Assembly: GCA_025267735.1 (NCBI GenBank)
Contig: CM046301.1
Span: forward strand, 60,965,872 to 61,029,871
Origin: Mactra quadrangularis
Lineage: Eukaryota > Mollusca > Bivalvia > Venerida > Mactridae
DNA: 64,000 nucleotides
Reading direction: 5' to 3'
The stretch's first letter is position 1; every line of letters begins with the position of its first letter. The position numbers were made by a program, and so were the translations under genes. Under the pieces are notes generated by a model. It did no database searches. It was given only the letters and a program-made list of their open reading frames with translations, and was not told the DNA's origin. Shown piece by piece: positions 1 to 10,850 of this stretch.

Positions 1-1050
1 AATTGGAGTTCACCACAGGGAATCTTCACTGTTGTATATATTTCAGTGTTTGATTTAAAGTGATTATTACAATATTCGTATGCTTGAAGAGTTGAGTTCC
101 TTCATGTACCTCAAAAAGTAGTTTTTGTAGTAAGCTATACTGATTTCTCAAAAGTGATATATATACGAGTAATTGTCTGACAAAGTCAAACAATTAATAA
201 AACTACTAAAAGTACTGTTGCAAGGATTTTCTAAACAACGGAATTAAAATGTATACATATACCATGCCTTCCTAAAGGAGGACAAATGAAATTTTGAGAA
301 AGTAACTGATCATTTAAAGTTGATTTTAAGGTGCAATTACGAACTTGATATCAGTTGTTTATGTACTTTGCTTATTAAAGTGTACTGATCGAAATAAGTA
401 CGATTCTATGTAAACACAAAGAATTGTGTTGTAGCGTGGTAGTTTGCAGTGAATCATGTGACAGATACTAATGCGCAATATTTGTACAAAATATTTTTAT
501 TCCGTTCACAGTTAAATAATGTTTGATTGATGTAAACTAAGATTAAATATAATAATTCTAAGCATTTGTTTTAATTTGAGTTTGTTTCAAATCATCTACG
601 TTTGATAGTATACATATTTTTCTGTTGCACTATTTTCTTGGTCGCATAAATTTGACAGACCATTCATAGAGAAACAATTTTTTCAAAACAAATCCTTCCA
701 AAAAGCAGAAACAATAATAATGTTTTTTGTAAAAAAGTCCTATTTTAGAATAAAATTATTCATATAATCTCATATTTCTGCATGAGTTTCGTCTTCTTTC
801 GTAATTAAAACACAAACTTTCATTTTGCAAAACGTTAACTCATTTTGATGTGGATTTATAAAATTATTTGAATCTACGTAAATGCGTATCATAAGATTAT
901 CTTTCGATGTCGTAATGGCGTATTCACATCACCAACTCTTCTTGTAGTCTAGTTATATGTATCTGTAGTTATATATAATCTTATATCAGAATATTTGCAG
1001 ACATATCATATGGTTAATTTTTATGAACTAAGAAAGTTACAACAACATGT
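1..1050. other. AT-rich non-coding stretch, probably intron of the receptor gene
   Basis: No convincing reading frame is seen. The last part (about 1028-1059) reads like an intron tail and ends in ATATTTCAG at 1051-1059, the first copy of the acceptor that is later amplified. The receptor's signal peptide and any earlier exons must lie here unseen or, more likely, to the left of the window. Confidence 0.5.
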
Positions 1051-3448
1051 ATATTTCAGAATGTTTGCACAGATATCCACTGTCCACCTTTTACGTCTTT
1101 AACTAGAAAAGTGACATTTATATTTCAGAATGTTTGCACAGATATCCACTGTCCACCTTTTACGTCATTAACTAGAAAATTTACATTTATATTTCAGAAT
1201 GTTTGCACAGATATCCACTGTCCACCTTTTACGTCTTTAACTAGAAAAGTGACATTTATATTTCAGAATGTTTGCACAGATATCCACTGTCCACCTTTTA
1301 CGTCTTTAACTAGAAAATTTACATTTATATTTCAGAATGTTGGCACAGATATCCACTGTCCACCTTTTACGTCTTTAACTAGAAAAGTGACATTTATATT
1401 TCAGAATGTTTGCACAGATATCCACTGTCCACCTTTCACGTCTTTAACTAGAAAAGTGACATTTATATTTCAGAATGTTTGCACAGATATCCACTGTCCA
1501 CCTTTTACGTCTTTAACTAGAAAAGTGACATTTATATTTCAGAATGTTTGCACAGATATCCACTGTCCACCTTTTACGTCTTTAACTAGAAAAGTGACAT
1601 TTATATTTCAGAATGTTTGCACAGATATCCACTGTCCACCTTTTACGTCTTTAACTAGAAAAGTGACATTTATATTTCAGAATGTTTGCACAGATATCCA
1701 CTGTTCACCTTTTACGTCTTTAACTAGAAAATTTACATTTATATTTCAGAATGTTTGCACAGATATCCACTGTCCACCTTTTACGTCTTTAACTAGAAAA
1801 TTTACATTTATAATTCAGAATGTTTGCACAGATATCCACTGTCCACCTTTTACGTCTTTAACTAGAAAATTTACATGTATATTTCAGAATGTTTGCACAG
1901 ATATCCACTGTCCACCTTTTACGTCTTTAACTAGAAAAGTGACATTTATATTTCAGAATGTTTGCACAGATATCCACTGTCCACCTTTTACGTCTTTAAC
2001 TAGAAAATTTACATTTATATTTCAGAATGTTTGCACAGATATCCACTGTCCACCTTTTACGTCTTTAACTAGAAAATTTACATTTATATTTCAGAATGTT
2101 TGCACAGATATCCACTGTCCACCTTTTACGTCTTTAACTAGAAAAGTGACATTTATATTTCAGAATGTTTGCACAGATATCCACTGTCCACCTTTTACGT
2201 CTTTAACTAGAAAATTTACATTTATATTTCAGAATGTTGGCACAGATATCCACTGTCCACCTTTTACGTCTTTAACTAGAAAAGTGACATTTATATTTCA
2301 GAATGTTTGCACAGATATCCACTGTCCACCTTTTACGTCTTTAACTAGAAAAGTTACATTTATATTTCAGAATGTTGGCACAGATATCCACTGTCCACCT
2401 TTTACGTCTTTAACTAGAAAAGTGACATTTATATTTCAGAATGTTTGCACAGATATCCACTGTCCACCTTTTACGTCTTTAACTAGAAAAGTGACATTTA
2501 TATTTCAGAATGTTTGCACAGATATCCACTGTCCACCTTTTACGTCTTTAACTAGAAAATTTACATTTATATTTCAGAATGTTTGCACAGATATCCACTG
2601 TCCACCTTTTACGTCTTTAACTAGAAAATTTACATTTATATTTCAGAATGTTTGCACAGATATCCACTGTCCACCTTTTACGTCTTTAACTAGAAAAGTG
2701 ACATTTATATTTCAGAATGTTTGCACAGATATCCACTGTCCACCTTTTACGTCTTTAACTAGAAAATTTACATTTATATTTCAGAATGTTTGCACAGATA
2801 TCCACTGTCCACCTTTTACGTCTTTAACTAGAAAAGTGACATTTATATTTCAGAATGTTTGCACAGATATCCACTGTCCACCTTTTACGTCTTTAACTAG
2901 AAAATTTACATTTATATTTCAGAATGTTTGCACAGATATCCACTGTCCACCTTTTACGTCTTTAACTAGAAAATTTACATTTATAATTCAGAATGTTTGC
3001 ACAGATATCCACTGTCCACCTTTTACGTCTTTAACTAGAAAATTTACATTTATATTTCAGAATGTTTGCACAGATATCCACTGTCCACCTTTTACGTCTT
3101 TAACTAGAAAAGTGACATTTATATTTCAGAATGTTTGCACAGATATCCACTGTTCACCTTTTACGTCTTTAACTAGAAAATTTACATTTATATTTCAGAA
3201 TGTTTGCACAGATATCCACTGTCCACCTTTTACGTCTTTAACTAGAAAATTTACATTTATATTTCAGAATGTTTGCACAGATATCCACTGTCCACCTTTT
3301 ACGTCTTTAACTAGAAAATTTACATTTATATTTCAGAATGTTTGCACAGATATCCACTGTCCACCTTTTACGTCTTTAACTAGAAAATTTACATTTATAT
3401 TTCAGAATGTTTGCACAGATATCCACTGTCCACCTTTTACGTCTTTTA
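1051..3448 (+). repeat. 69-bp tandem array, 35 copies, each carrying a 3' splice acceptor
   Basis: Acceptor-to-exon positions run from 1060 to 3406 in exact 69-bp steps (34 intervals). Each unit holds TTTATATTTCAG, then AATGTTTGCACAGATATCC and about 30 more exon bases, then an intron-like AACTAGAAAA segment. Linkers come in three forms (GTGACA, TTTACA, one GTTACA). Two units have TATAATTCAG instead of TATATTTCAG. Shared variants recur (Cys to Gly in units 4, 17, 19; Pro to Ser in 9 and 30), which suggests block duplication. The AACTAGAAAAGTGAC part matches the unique intron tail before copy 1 (AACTAAGAAAGTTAC at about 1027-1041), so the unit was born from intron end plus exon start. Confidence 0.95.
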
Positions 3449-5130
3449 ACAATGGAGAGTGCCTATCGGACGTCTATCAGAGTGTTCAAGAAATGAGATA
3501 TAACTTGTATTTGAAAATTATACCATTACATTCTGTCACAGTGAAAATGGCTTATTTTGCCTCGGAGGCTATCACGAAATTTGTTGAAAACTTACCATCT
3601 ATATTCGGTGACATATGCGGAATTCAAGTAATGCTTAATTGTGGTGAGGATATTACGTTCAAATCTTATGAAGAAGTTCAAGCAACGGGGATTGAATACT
3701 TTAAAGCCAGGGTTCAATCGGTTGTGGACGACTTTCATTCTCAATTAAATGTTTATGAAAATTATTTTGTATTGCACAATACAAAACATACTATTTCGTA
3801 TTTGAACCAAGAAATTAACAAAGTTGAAACCTTTGAAGTAACCGTGTTGCTTGATGACTTTCATCCAGAGAGGTTCGACATCTTAGCTAACTTGTCGATA
3901 TCGAGTATTAACAATGATATGGGTCTGACTTATTCCGCCGATAACATCCTGCCTCTTAAATTTGTTCTTGATAATTTTATCGTTTCGGACAATTATTCTG
4001 GCTCGGATATCCCGTATATAACAGACCGTTTTCGAGGTTATAGGGGCTATGATTATTGTAACAATCCCAGCAAATACTCTGATATTAATGTAATGTATTA
4101 CAAAATGTGTCCGAAAGTTTTAATTCCACGGGACGAAGCTGTTTGGGTACGAACTGATAATGGTATAAGATTCGCTAAAGGAAATTTTATTGTTCCTAAT
4201 TCCGAATTTATCAAGGACTTCAATGATAATATAATGATTTGTTACGATGTATTCAAAGGATATATGTCACTATTCAAAGAAGCACCAACAGCAGCCATGC
4301 AAATAGTCTCCATAGTTTCCATTGTGTTTTCCTCAACGTCTATACTAGCTTTGTCCCTTACCCTCATTGTATTTCTCCTTATTCCAAGACTGCGACGTTT
4401 CCTTCCGGGTAAAATCAAAATATCACTGGTCCTTGCATTACTCTGTGCCCAGTGCATCTATTTAGTAGGCAGTTTTGCTGAAATACGCATTGGAACATGG
4501 GAATGCATTGTAATTGGTATTGCCTTGCACTATTTCTTGATTCTTTCTTTCGTGTGGATAAATATCTCGACATTTCATAATTATCATGAAATTACCGAAA
4601 TGAAGATTTTGTCAAATACTTCTGGAAAGCGTCGTTTAGTCGTTTATCATATTTACGCAGCGATAATGGCGGCACTTCCGGTTGTAATAAATATTATTGT
4701 TTCGCTTGTTACTTCCGGTACAACAGGTTATGGTGACGCACAGTGTTACATATCCTCCCAAATTATGATCGTCTGTACGTTCGCTATTCCTCTTGGGTTA
4801 GTTCTGTTAGGCAATGTTTCTATGTTTGTTTTGGTTGTTTTCAAAATCAAAAGTCCGACGACTGATAAGAACACTGTACAACGCGAACGCAATGATTTGG
4901 TTATAAACGTAAAGCTATCAATTCTTACGGCGATCTCTTGGTTGTTTGCGTTGAGTTTCTCTTGGACCAATATTACTCCATTGTCTTACATATCTATTGT
5001 TTTGAATGCTGGTCAGGGGGTATTCATTATGTATTCTTTCATATTAAATAAGCATGTGTTTAGCATGTTTAACAGTGATGTATTAGGTCGCAACAGCACA
5101 GACACGAGAGACACTGCACCTATTGAGTAG
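1060..5130 (+). CDS. Adhesion/Methuselah-like seven-transmembrane receptor, last exon
   Basis: The frame is open from 1027 and stops at TAG 5128-5130. It begins with 34 repeats of 23 residues, each holding a CTDIHC pair of cysteines, followed by a unique part. The unique part has an ectodomain of about 280 residues with scattered Cys, then seven hydrophobic segments between about 4299 and 5060: TM1 begins QIVSIVSIVF, TM2 KISLVLALLC, TM3 contains HYFLILSFVWINI, TM6 contains ILTAISWLF, and TM7 is followed by a short cytoplasmic tail ending at the stop. This pattern fits family B (secretin/adhesion/Methuselah-like) receptors, which signal through G proteins at the cell surface. I see no GPS autoproteolysis motif. 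The true exon start is uncertain: any of 35 CAG acceptors (first exon base 1060, last 3406) would keep the frame. The unique coding part from 3406 is secure; translation of the repeats is not. Earlier exons are missing. Confidence 0.8.
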   Translation, partial: NVCTDIHCPPFTSLTRKVTFIFQNVCTDIHCPPFTSLTRKFTFIFQNVCTDIHCPPFTSLTRKVTFIFQNVCTDIHCPPFTSLTRKFTFIFQNVGTDIHCPPFTSLTRKVTFIFQNVCTDIHCPPFTSLTRKVTFIFQNVCTDIHCPPFTSLTRKVTFIFQNVCTDIHCPPFTSLTRKVTFIFQNVCTDIHCPPFTSLTRKVTFIFQNVCTDIHCSPFTSLTRKFTFIFQNVCTDIHCPPFTSLTRKFTFIIQNVCTDIHCPPFTSLTRKFTCIFQNVCTDIHCPPFTSLTRKVTFIFQNVCTDIHCPPFTSLTRKFTFIFQNVCTDIHCPPFTSLTRKFTFIFQNVCTDIHCPPFTSLTRKVTFIFQNVCTDIHCPPFTSLTRKFTFIFQNVGTDIHCPPFTSLTRKVTFIFQNVCTDIHCPPFTSLTRKVTFIFQNVGTDIHCPPFTSLTRKVTFIFQNVCTDIHCPPFTSLTRKVTFIFQNVCTDIHCPPFTSLTRKFTFIFQNVCTDIHCPPFTSLTRKFTFIFQNVCTDIHCPPFTSLTRKVTFIFQNVCTDIHCPPFTSLTRKFTFIFQNVCTDIHCPPFTSLTRKVTFIFQNVCTDIHCPPFTSLTRKFTFIFQNVCTDIHCPPFTSLTRKFTFIIQNVCTDIHCPPFTSLTRKFTFIFQNVCTDIHCPPFTSLTRKVTFIFQNVCTDIHCSPFTSLTRKFTFIFQNVCTDIHCPPFTSLTRKFTFIFQNVCTDIHCPPFTSLTRKFTFIFQNVCTDIHCPPFTSLTRKFTFIFQNVCTDIHCPPFTSFNNGECLSDVYQSVQEMRYNLYLKIIPLHSVTVKMAYFASEAITKFVENLPSIFGDICGIQVMLNCGEDITFKSYEEVQATGIEYFKARVQSVVDDFHSQLNVYENYFVLHNTKHTISYLNQEINKVETFEVTVLLDDFHPERFDILANLSISSINNDMGLTYSADNILPLKFVLDNFIVSDNYSGSDIPYITDRFRGYRGYDYCNNPSKYSDINVMYYKMCPKVLIPRDEAVWVRTDNGIRFAKGNFIVPNSEFIKDFNDNIMICYDVFKGYMSLFKEAPTAAMQIVSIVSIVFSSTSILALSLTLIVFLLIPRLRRFLPGKIKISLVLALLCAQCIYLVGSFAEIRIGTWECIVIGIALHYFLILSFVWINISTFHNYHEITEMKILSNTSGKRRLVVYHIYAAIMAALPVVINIIVSLVTSGTTGYGDAQCYISSQIMIVCTFAIPLGLVLLGNVSMFVLVVFKIKSPTTDKNTVQRERNDLVINVKLSILTAISWLFALSFSWTNITPLSYISIVLNAGQGVFIMYSFILNKHVFSMFNSDVLGRNSTDTRDTAPIE

Positions 5131-5343
5131 TAAGTAGTAAGGTAATTAATATTGTTTGTTTGTTTGTTTTTTGTTTATTTGATTTTTACCTTTATCAACC
5201 GTATTCCAAATGAAAAATTTAAATCAAAATAACTCAAGTATTATTGCCACTTGTATGAAGAAACTTACATAAATGATAGCCGAACCAGCAAAACGCTCGA
5301 TCGGTTAGCTGGTTACTAAGTTTTGTCTTCGAAGTTTTATAAA

Positions 5344-5575
5344 AATCCGGGTCGATAGCGCAGTTGGTAGCGCGCCGGGATATAGAATCTCGTGCCCGAG
5401 GGAGTCCGGCTCGAATCCCATCCGAGGAGGTTATACCCTTCCATGAAAATTTGACAATAATGTCGTTTTTCCTCCAGTGATGAGATAATAAGCATTTATG
5501 ACATATGCCATTGCCTGTGGATGTCAAATGTTGATTATTTCTTGGGGGTTTTCTCAAACGAGTTTACAGAAAAAT
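5344..5575 (+). repeat. tRNA-derived SINE, family A
   Basis: The tRNA-like head begins CCGGGTCGATAGCGCAGTTG at 5347, with an A-box-like TAGCGCAGTTGGTAG and a B-box-like GGCTCGAATCC, followed by GAGGTTATACCCTTCCATG. The same head and body occur at 49482 and 63476. The 3' part diverges after about 5500, so this copy looks truncated or damaged. It is not called as a tRNA because the anticodon arm is poor and the family is dispersed. Confidence 0.75.
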
Positions 5576-7690
5576 TGTATACACAGTGTAAGTGTCCCAT
5601 AAGAACCACGAATTTCACGTGAGGCCACTTTATTTCATGATGAATATCACGCTTGACAGAATATGATTTAGACAAGGAGTGTTTAATAAGTTCTTACTCA
5701 ACAAACATCACGATTTATACTTACTCTTTTTCACGTACAAATCTTGCGATAACCCAACTACTGGATTTTTTTATATAGTGCATAAATATTCTTAACCTTT
5801 GACCAAAAAAAAACCGCATTCGCCTGAAACTTAAAATATTTGTTATTAATTATCTGTACAAATCATTTGTGTACAAGATCTAATTTACCGTTCGATTTAA
5901 ATTTGTGCAAAGTATTTGGAACTAAAAACTAAATCAGGCACTATTAATTAGCATTTTTGGTTAAAGAAAGGTAGTTGTTAGTTTATGCGCTATGAGTCAA
6001 CCAAATATTACGGAATCCTACGAAAAACAGATTTGATTTTTTCCTAATTAGTTGTTGTTTTAGATCACGTGACACGTTGAAACGGCGTTAAATCTAGTAA
6101 AAAAGAAGTTTAATAAGCCGCTTTTTAAACAATTAATTTTTCATTTGATTCGGCATTAGACGTTCATGAATAGTAGACACCCATACGTTGAAGAGCTTAA
6201 GCTATCGTTAACTTCTTCTATTCTTTTTCTAAAGAAACAGGATTAATTATTATTAATAATGAACATTTTTCCTGTTCACTGATTGTTGTCAGTCTTGTCT
6301 TTGCTTGGATTTACTTGAAGAAACACCTTGTACGAATGTATGAGATTTCAGTGATTGAAAATCAACTTAGAAGATGCTATAATATTTTAAAGCACTATAA
6401 TACTATAATTCTTAAATACAATGTAGTTACATAGTTTACGGGCAAATCTAAAAGCCTGTTTATGTGGCGGTAAGTTTTAAACCTCGGTTAGTTTTTAGAA
6501 TTTTTCATTAATGAATAAGAAAAAGGAAAAAAAAGGAAATCAAATCAATAAATAAACAAACAAACAAACAGTTTAAAAAGCATGGTTTCTATCTAATGCT
6601 AACTGAATCTATCGTATCTTTAAAAATGATATTTGACAGGTCGTGTTAAGTGTTGAAACCGCTAGTTTTGCTGTTAGTCGGTGTTTTTTTTTGTTGTTGT
6701 TGTTTTCCCGTTTCTTTGATAAGCGCTTGTTTTATTTTCTGTTCTACTTTTTTCTTGTACGGTTTATTTTACATGAATTTCGTTTTTCGAATGTTTTGTT
6801 TTTATGACCATTTAACACATTAACAGTATATTTTGTTTAAAGGAATCACTTGTGCTCACTAATGAATAGCCTTCTTGGACAAAAGGTACTAGAAAATATT
6901 TCTTAATTCGCATTTACCAACGTGCCGGTTTGACCACTAGTCACCAGTGTTCTCGGGATAGCCATGGTACGATACGAATGGGCTATGATACCAGATGACC
7001 ATCCATGGTCAAATGGTTTAAACCAGCATATGGTCGACATGATCAGGCTTGAAAACTCAATAAATGTCAGCTTTGATATGACGTAATCAGTCGTGTGTCT
7101 ATCCTATGGAGGATTTGTCACCACTAAATGCGAAGCATTTTCCCCAACCTTCTCTAGAGGAAGGGCACGGTTTTGTAGTTGTCTGAGTTAACCTATTATA
7201 TTAACGATACTTTGTATGCATTCGTTGGTTATGCTTAGTTTGATGAAAGGAGGTCGAGTATTATCTTTAGTAATTTATAGAGGATCATAGGAATGGGTGA
7301 TCGGTGTACATAATACAGTTGTACTTGTCTATGTGTATAGACAATAATTACAAAAATAGAAGTACAGATAGGTGTATATTTATTTTGAATAACTGTAAGT
7401 TATGTTCGGGAGATAATTCAGGGGAGGTAATCGTGATCGTAATATTATAGTCCTGTCGCTCGATTAAATATCAGAACTGATTATTGACATATATCAAGCA
7501 CATATTTTGGCGCCGTCAGTATGTTGTTCTAGAAGAATCAATATGTCGAAAATAAACTTGTGAAACGTTTTGCAGTGTTTTTATCGTTTAATAGTAGTTT
7601 TTAGACCTTCCGAGGTCTCTATAGAACAAGTTACAATAGTTGAATTTATTATGATACCAGTGTGGTGGGAAAAAATTTCACTGCTTCTGT
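5576..7690. other. Intergenic stretch without a supported gene
   Basis: AT-rich sequence with short GTTT and AAAC simple repeats (near 5150 and 6555) and a GTT run near 6690. At 6900-7200 sequence of a different, more GC-rich character appears, probably an unclassified transposon relic. TTTTGGCGCCGTC at about 7506 resembles the primer-binding region after an LTR, but no second LTR or gag/pol was found next to it. Confidence 0.4.
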
Positions 7691-7901
7691 AAATTTGTTC
7701 ATATACATGGCAATACTCACACGGGACAGATGATTGCCATCTTCTCTGAAAAACCTGGCGTTTTTTTATATAAAAATGTCCATATTAACTGTGTTAGCTT
7801 CACCTACTAATGAGCCCCTATCGGTTATTTCTGCCCATTTTGTTTTCCATTACCATCTTGTGACGTTGTTCCCTTTTCCAGATTCTTTGCAAGGTGTTGA
7901 T

Positions 7902-8195
7902 TCATATTATTACTCTAAACAACCCAAAGTAAGTTTTGAACATTGTTGTTTCAAAGGTGTCATCACAAATAAAGCAAAGGTTATCAATGATTCTTTTAAG
8001 TATCTGTTTAGTAATAGGAGCTCTTGAATCAGATCTATGGTTTAGACGTTTACAGCCTTCTAACAATATTTGGATTGCGAAATCGTCCATAAAACTTGGT
8101 TGTCCGATTAGCTTTTGGGAAAAGCTTAGCCCTGCTACACATGTAGTAATTGTTTTGGGGGTAAGACCTTGTTCAAAACAATGTATGATAAACAA
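7902..8195 (-). pseudogene. Tyrosine recombinase fragment of the DIRS element
   Basis: A 97-codon frame resembles the N-terminal (core-binding) half of DIRS tyrosine recombinases: LTPKTITTCVAGLSFSQKL, then GCKRLNHRSDSRAPITKQIL, the segment that comes before the catalytic domain. DIRS elements use this enzyme instead of a DDE integrase. The catalytic half downstream (below 7902 on the plus strand) is degraded beyond recognition. Confidence 0.65.
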
Positions 8196-8738
8196 TATTA
8201 CATGTTTTGGTTTTTTTTCTGTGGTATTAATACCTATTTGCTTAGCGAAGTTGTTGCAGGCTCTTGTTGATTGTTGATGTCAGTTATGTGAGTTTTGTAT
8301 TGTAAAAGATGTTGTTCAATAGAATATGTTCGAACTTAGCTTAAATATGCTCCATACAATTCTTGGTATTGATGCTGGGTATTTGTTTGCTTGTGGTGCT
8401 AGTGTTCTGAATCTGTCCATCTGAAATCGAGAAAGACTATCAGAAATTTTGTTCCTTTTCCCCGGTAAGTGGTTTGCTCTGAGAAGGGTGTTTGTTTTCT
8501 CATTGTCATGGCTTCTAATATTGACATAATTAAATCTGATTTTCAAGTTAAAGTGTTGATGGCTTGGACTACTGCATTGTTCTAGCATAAGAATCTGATG
8601 CGCTTGTTTCTTATTTCGTTTTCCCAAGTAATTATAGCTTCTAGTATATATCAAGGGCTGTGATATCTCTTGTGTAGCCCTGTTGGTGCCAGGCATCTGG
8701 CCATTTAACATTACACCAACTACCATTGCAAAAGATGC

Positions 8739-9424
8739 CTAAACCCATGTCATTGCCGCCTGCACTATCAGTATGAATTTGTAGGTCAGCATTTGAAACC
8801 CAGAATCTATCATGGAACATTGATATCCCATTGAAGGACTTGAAAAAATATGCCACGTGTTGAGGTATTCTTTGATAGATTTGTTAATTCTCAAATGGTG
8901 GTATGGTTTAGAAAGGCCTTCAATAGATTGGCATAGATTTCTGCAGAATGGTCTGTCGGCTGCTATAGCCCTACAGCAGAAATTCAGTGAACCTATCAAT
9001 GATTGAATTTCTTTTAGAATGGTTTTGTTTTTGCTTAGAGTGTCTTTAATTGATTGTACATTATATTCTATTTTATCTCTATCTAGTCTTACTTCCATTT
9101 TCACGGAGTCTAGTTTTAGACCTAAGGACACTAGTACAGTTGTTAGGCTCACAGTTTTTTCATCCACTAGTGGTACACCCAGATCTGCCATGCATTTATC
9201 AAAATTTGCCATGACTTCTTGACACTTAATTGTACTTCTTTCCAAGCCAAAAAGTCATCTAAATAACTAAGCAGTTTTCCTGATTTAATTTTTTGTTGTT
9301 TCACAAAGAATTCTAAAAAGGTTGAGAATTTTTCAACCGTACTTGGACTAATGCTGGCACCAAATGGTAGGGTTTTTATAGAGTATTGGTTTTTGGAATG
9401 AAAATCCGAATAATTCAAAGTCAT
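8739..9424 (-). pseudogene. DIRS reverse transcriptase/RNase H fragment
   Basis: Two overlapping minus-strand frames (9424-9167 and 9245-8739) cover the best preserved part of the element. The first carries LPFGASISPSTVEKFSTFLE and the YLDDF metal-binding motif of reverse transcriptase, normally followed by template binding and thumb segments. The second carries the connection region (ETEKT-like VDEKTV, then LDRDKIEYN and IGSLNFCCRAI), the usual DIRS/Gypsy spacing before RNase H. The frame shift between them shows the copy is inactive. Confidence 0.75.
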
Positions 9425-10850
9425 CTGGGAGAATGTGCATTAGTCTGAAATCACTTTTAATGTCCATTTTAGATAATTGGCAATTTTTGCCCAAGTATTG
9501 TATAATATATTACTCCGCAAATGGCTCGGTCAAAATTGGATATTGAAATGAGCATAGTGGCGATTCAATGTCATCATTGATTGATTTCCCTTTTGGAAAA
9601 GATAGATGATGTATTAGCCTGAGCTCGTTAGGTTCTTTCTTTGGTGTGATGCCTATTGGGGAACAATAAAGTTAACAAATGGTCTTTGATTAAAGGGCCC
9701 TGCTACTCGCAAGCTATTATTTCTTTGTAATTTTTCTTTTTTACTATATCAGGGTGTTCGTAAGCTGATTTTGGATTTTTTGAATCCTTTTTTGCCCTAA
9801 TCTCTTAAAAATTAAGTCTGAAACCATTTGTAAAACTTTTTTCTAAAAAATCTGCTTTGTTTTATTATAGGATTTAGGAGCAATTTTTAAATTGTTAATA
9901 CCAATAGAAGATCTAGCTAGCTTAGTGTGGTCATAATTAAAACAATTGTTAGACCTGTTTGGAATAGTCTCTTTCCTTCCCTTCCCTTTCCCCTTTGCGT
10001 GCTTTGGGAGCGAAAATAATGCCTTTGGATGTCTGGGGTTGAATTCTGTATTGCCTTATTCTGAATTGTTGCTTTTCACAATGATAACATGAGTGTGAGT
10101 ACTTGCAGTTTTGCCATTTGTAGTTAACCCTTGATAAAAACATTGCAAGTTAGCTCTCCTTGGTGGGTTGCTGAAGCGGGGGCTGAAGCTGAGGGTTTAG
10201 TGCGGTGGTTATCGTTATTGTTTAGCAACATACATCTGCATCATAGATAATTGTTTATTTCTAACCACATTCCAGGGCCAGTTTCTTGTCTAAACTGTTT
10301 GGCATAGGTAATACAAGCAAACCCTGGTTGCTTCGCACAATCTCTGATTATGTTCATGTAATAAAATATTTCATAGACCTTTTCTATATAGTAAGATGGG
10401 TAAATAGAAGCATATAAAATGAAGGCATAAGTCCAGCGTTCAATATTGTTAATAGTTTTTTATGTTATTTGGGTCTTTTTATTAATTGGCCATCAGATAT
10501 TCCTAACTCATTTAATTCTCTCCCTCCCTTAAGTAATAAAGATATGTTAACGTATTCGCCTTTTCAAATAGCGCGGCGTAAGCTACTGGGCACGCGCGTG
10601 CTTAGGAAATCATCCGGGGTCCGGAACGGAGTGAGATTTTTCTTTTGCCCGGAAGTTAAGTTGAATTTAAATGGCGCGTCCATAATAGGACTGTCCGACG
10701 AAGTTCTAAACAGAAAGTCGTCCTGTTCCTTTGTTTCTACACCACACGCTCTATTTATATGTGGAGCACAATCCGAATTGCATAAAATTTGTTCGAAGTC
10801 AACAACAGGTAAAGTGTTCTAATATTAAAGCCCCTTTACTAAATAGAACG

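Larger units (their letters stand above)
7700..10850 (-). mobile_element. Decayed DIRS-type retrotransposon
   Basis: Read on the minus strand the order is gag, reverse transcriptase, RNase H, tyrosine recombinase. A gag-like N-terminal piece lies at 10822-10469 (contains WKGEYVNISLLLKGG), further gag at about 10450-10250, and a Cys-rich CKYSHSCYHCEK near 10090. RT pieces follow at about 9660-9170: RLIHHLSFPKG, KMDIKSDFRLMHI, LPFGASISPSTVEKFSTFLE and the catalytic SYLDDF. RNase H-like pieces follow (HTDSAGG near 8770, DSLSRF near 8420). A recombinase N-terminal piece (LTPKTITTCVAGLSF...LIGQPS...SRAPIT) lies at 8195-7902. The reading frame is broken many times, so this is a dead copy. The recombinase catalytic Arg/His/Tyr region and the terminal repeats were not recognised; ends are approximate. 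Confidence 0.82.

Noticed and set aside
1111..1113. GTG start codon for the receptor
   Set aside because: GTG here is an internal codon of a repeat unit (linker GTGACA); animal genes seldom start at GTG and the frame is open further upstream.
1060..3448. CRISPR-like array (many equal repeats)
   Set aside because: Units are direct, contiguous and nearly identical with no unique spacers; they contain a splice acceptor and the host is a eukaryote.
5347..5425. Functional tRNA gene
   Set aside because: A and B boxes are present, but the same head with a common non-tRNA body recurs at 49482 and 63476, so it is a SINE.
7270..7540. Solo LTR followed by a primer-binding site (TTTTGGCGCCGTC)
   Set aside because: No second LTR, no clear TG...CA ends, and the adjacent coding remains belong to a DIRS element on the other strand.
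10469..10822. Plus-strand 117-codon gene
   Set aside because: The opposite strand reads as DIRS gag (WKGEYVNISLLLKGG), so the plus frame is a shadow.
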